7,317 nt of DNA from an uncultured Clostridia bacterium (GTDB lineage Bacteria; Bacillota; Clostridia; Oscillospirales; Oscillospiraceae), in assembly GCA_946184215.1 (NCBI GenBank), contig CAMHER010000096.1:1-7317 (forward strand). Direction: 5' to 3'. The translations under genes were made by a program, and so were the position numbers. This document shows positions 6,047 to 7,317 of this stretch, piece after piece; the first letter of the stretch is position 1, and every line of letters begins with the position of its first letter. The notes beneath the pieces are model-generated. The model searched no databases. It was not told the DNA's origin and saw only the letters and a list, made by a program, of their open reading frames with translations.

Positions 6047-7090
6047 ATGAAACAAGTCAAAAAGCTGCTGGCCTTGCTGCTGCTGTTCGCGCTGGCGCTG
6101 ACACTGCCCACGGCGGCGGCCTTTGCCGAAAAGGATGCGCCCGCGTCGGAGGAGGAGATCTCCGAAGCCGCGGAAGAAGAAGCGGTGCCGGACACAGGCG
6201 AAACAGAGCAGGCGAAGACGGAAGAGGACGAAGCGCCCGCCACGGCGGCGCAGGAAGCCGCAGCGCCGGAGGAAGAGAGCGCCGAGGCAGCCCCGGTCGC
6301 GGAGACGGAAGAGCCCTCCGGCGGCGCCCTCTCGCCCCTTGTCTGCGCTGAGGGCGAGCGTCTGAGCGTTTCCGAGGGCACCGTGATCTGCGAGGCGGGC
6401 GGCATCGTGTTCAATAGCGGCGGCATCGTGTACAACAACGGCGGCACCGTGTACAACAACTTCGGCGTCGTGTACAACAACGCCGGCAAGGCCTTCAACA
6501 ACGCCGGCACCGTCTACGTCAACGGCGGCATCGTGTTCAACAACGGCGGCGACGTGATTTACAACGACGGCGAGCTGATCGACAACACGGCAGCTCTCGA
6601 GGACGAAGTTCCCGTTGAGGAAGAAACTCCCGCTGAGGAGGAAGCTCCCGCCGGGGAAGAAGCTCCCGCCGGGGAAGAAGCCCCCGCTGAGGAGGAAGCT
6701 CCCGCTGAGGAGGAAGCGCTCGTCGAGGAAGAAACTCCCGCCGGGGAGGAAGCTCCGGTCACGATCCTGCTCACGCCCCCGGTCTTCGAGGCCCTCGCGC
6801 AGGGCTATCGGCGTGATGCGCTGCCCGTCGCCGCGGCCGCGGTGACGAACGAGGGCGAGCAGCCCGTCACGATCCTGGCCGCGCGGATCAACGGGGTCAG
6901 CGCCAACTGCTTTACAATCGATTACGAGAAGGATGTGACGCTTGCTCCCGGCGAAACGAACGACACGGCCTGGCGCGTCTCCCCCGTTCCCTATCTGCGC
7001 GCGGGCGATTATACCGCCAAGCTCGTGCTGATCCTCGAGAGCGGCGAGACGATCGAGGCGCCCTTTACGCTGACGGTCGTCAAGGGCTGA
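6047..7090 (+). CDS. Secreted repeat protein: heptapeptide array, acidic hexapeptide array, beta-rich C-terminal domain
   Basis: A 347-residue exported protein I cannot assign to a named family. The N-terminus is a signal peptide: MKQVKK, a Leu-rich core and a likely cleavage after AAAFA (about residue 27); no lipobox Cys. Residues 28-96 are low-complexity and rich in Glu and Ala. Residues 118-166 are seven uninterrupted heptapeptides of the form GG-(I/T/V)-V-(Y/F)-N-N, trailing into GGDVIYND and GELIDN; the periodicity suggests a narrow beta-solenoid. Residues 185-238 are nine EEEAPA/GEEAPA-type hexapeptides, probably an extended spacer. Residues 239-347 look like an Ig-like surface domain (VTNEGEQPVTI, LAPGET, YLRAGDYTAKLVL). 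There is no LPXTG, C-terminal membrane helix or clear cell-wall-binding repeat. The start is ATG 6047, with GGGAGGG at 6034-6040; an in-frame TTG at 6029 precedes that site and is rejected. The gene is real; function is unknown. Confidence 0.9.
   Translation: MKQVKKLLALLLLFALALTLPTAAAFAEKDAPASEEEISEAAEEEAVPDTGETEQAKTEEDEAPATAAQEAAAPEEESAEAAPVAETEEPSGGALSPLVCAEGERLSVSEGTVICEAGGIVFNSGGIVYNNGGTVYNNFGVVYNNAGKAFNNAGTVYVNGGIVFNNGGDVIYNDGELIDNTAALEDEVPVEEETPAEEEAPAGEEAPAGEEAPAEEEAPAEEEALVEEETPAGEEAPVTILLTPPVFEALAQGYRRDALPVAAAAVTNEGEQPVTILAARINGVSANCFTIDYEKDVTLAPGETNDTAWRVSPVPYLRAGDYTAKLVLILESGETIEAPFTLTVVKG
6398..6544 (+). repeat. Seven tandem 21-base units coding a GGxVYNN heptapeptide
   Basis: Seven consecutive 21-base units encode GGIVFNS, GGIVYNN, GGTVYNN, FGVVYNN, AGKAFNN, AGTVYVN and GGIVFNN with no insertions. 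Gly or Ala-Gly leads each unit and Asn closes most of them. The following GGDVIYND breaks the register by one residue and probably marks the end of the array. Confidence 0.93.
6599..6760 (+). repeat. Nine tandem 18-base units coding EEEAPA-type hexapeptides
   Basis: Nine 18-base units encode EDEVPV, EEETPA, EEEAPA, GEEAPA, GEEAPA, EEEAPA, EEEALV, EEETPA and GEEAPV. The 18-mer GAAGCTCCCGCCGGGGAA at 6641-6658 is repeated without change at 6659-6676, which points to recent expansion by slippage or unequal exchange. The array joins the heptapeptide region to the C-terminal domain. Confidence 0.92.
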
Positions 7091-7117
7091 TCGGGGCGGG
7101 AAGCGCTTGCTTTGCGC

Positions 7118-7143
7118 ACAGCTTTTCATAGAGAAGCTGTTTT
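7118..7143 (+). terminator. Probable intrinsic terminator after the secreted-protein gene
   Basis: ACAGCTTTTC (7118-7127) pairs with GAGAAGCTGT (7131-7140) as a 10-bp stem with one G-U pair and an ATA loop, followed by TTT and then GAAATAA. It lies 27 bases after the stop. The T-tract is short, so termination may be partial, with the larger palindrome downstream as a back-up. Confidence 0.65.
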
Positions 7144-7166
7144 GAAATAACTCTTACCGGCCCCAT

Positions 7167-7215
7167 ACAATCTAAAAACGGCGTGACCGCAGCGGTCACG
7201 CCGTTTTTAGATTGT
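7167..7215. terminator. Perfect 24-base-arm inverted repeat, likely bidirectional terminator
   Basis: The arms 7167-7190 and 7192-7215 are perfectly complementary around a single central A at 7191. The GC-rich core GGCGTGACCGC is flanked by AAAAA on the left and TTTTT on the right, so either strand presents a hairpin followed by a T-tract. This suits a convergent gene beyond the window on the - strand, though none is visible here. The pairing continues beyond the A/T tracts through ACAATCT and AGATTGT, longer than termination requires. Confidence 0.82.
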
Positions 7216-7261
7216 TCGTTCCCTTTTTGATGTTACATATCAGCCACGCGGTTTGGGCGCC

Positions 7262-7317
7262 GTTCCACCTCATCCGACCTCGCTTCGCTCGGCCACCTTC
7301 CCCTCAAGGGGAAGGCT
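7262..7317. repeat. Palindromic intergenic repeat element, cut by the window end
   Basis: The stretch CACCTCATCCGACCTCGC is followed by TTCGCTCGGCCA and the hairpin CCTTCCCCT (7296-7304) / AGGGGAAGG (7307-7315). This phrase resembles, from memory, a palindromic repeat scattered between genes in many Oscillospiraceae and related genomes; no search was made. The CTCGCTTCGCTC core (7279-7290) is a mirror repeat. The element runs off the window, so its far boundary and copy number cannot be judged. The bases between 7216 and 7261 hold nothing I recognise. Confidence 0.6.

Noticed and set aside
6398..6760. CRISPR-like array
   Set aside because: The 21-base and 18-base units are contiguous coding repeats with no spacers and stay in one reading frame.
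5549..7129. A 526-codon - strand frame with Gly/Phe-rich and Val/His-rich repeats
   Set aside because: The repeats are the reverse reading of the heptapeptide and acidic codons of the + strand genes; no credible start region or family match.

Overview
The window is a GC-rich stretch of ordinary bacterial chromosome with every gene on the + strand. The family mix (OmpR/PhoR two-component pair, an M24 peptidase beside efp, an efp-linked CD1247-type zinc-ribbon protein, rarA followed by a DUF951 protein), strong GGAGG-type ribosome binding sites and a Clostridia-style intergenic repeat suggest a high-GC gut Clostridia member, probably Oscillospiraceae or a relative. That placement is inference from gene content and base composition; there is no rRNA or marker comparison behind it.

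Layout. (1) 1-3007: the 3' part of an OmpR-type response regulator, its sensor histidine kinase, and an Xaa-Pro aminopeptidase-like M24 peptidase that overlaps the kinase gene by 4 bases; all three look co-transcribed. (2) About 3035-4246: a sigma-A-type promoter, efp (elongation factor P), a small acidic zinc-ribbon protein and a strong intrinsic terminator, forming a two-gene unit. (3) 4245-7143: a promoter overlapping the tail of that terminator, then rarA, a 60-residue DUF951 protein, a GIY-YIG nuclease-domain protein and a secreted repeat protein, tightly packed (1-base overlap, 4-base overlap, 27-base gap) and ending at a hairpin terminator. (4) 7144-7317: non-coding, with a perfect 24-base-arm inverted repeat that can act as a bidirectional terminator, and the truncated start of a palindromic intergenic repeat at the window edge.

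How the genes relate. The kinase and regulator form a signalling pair with an unknown stimulus. The M24 peptidase and EF-P are frequent neighbours in Firmicutes and both concern proline (cleavage of Xaa-Pro bonds; relief of ribosome stalling at polyproline). RarA acts at stalled replication forks; the DUF951 and GIY-YIG proteins are coupled to it but their roles are not established. The least explained gene is the secreted protein: signal peptide, acidic low-complexity segment, seven uninterrupted heptapeptide GG-x-V-Y-N-N repeats, nine EEEAPA-type hexapeptides, and a beta-rich C-terminal domain. No defence system, mobile element or CRISPR array is visible, and I do not see clear evidence of a new multi-gene system.
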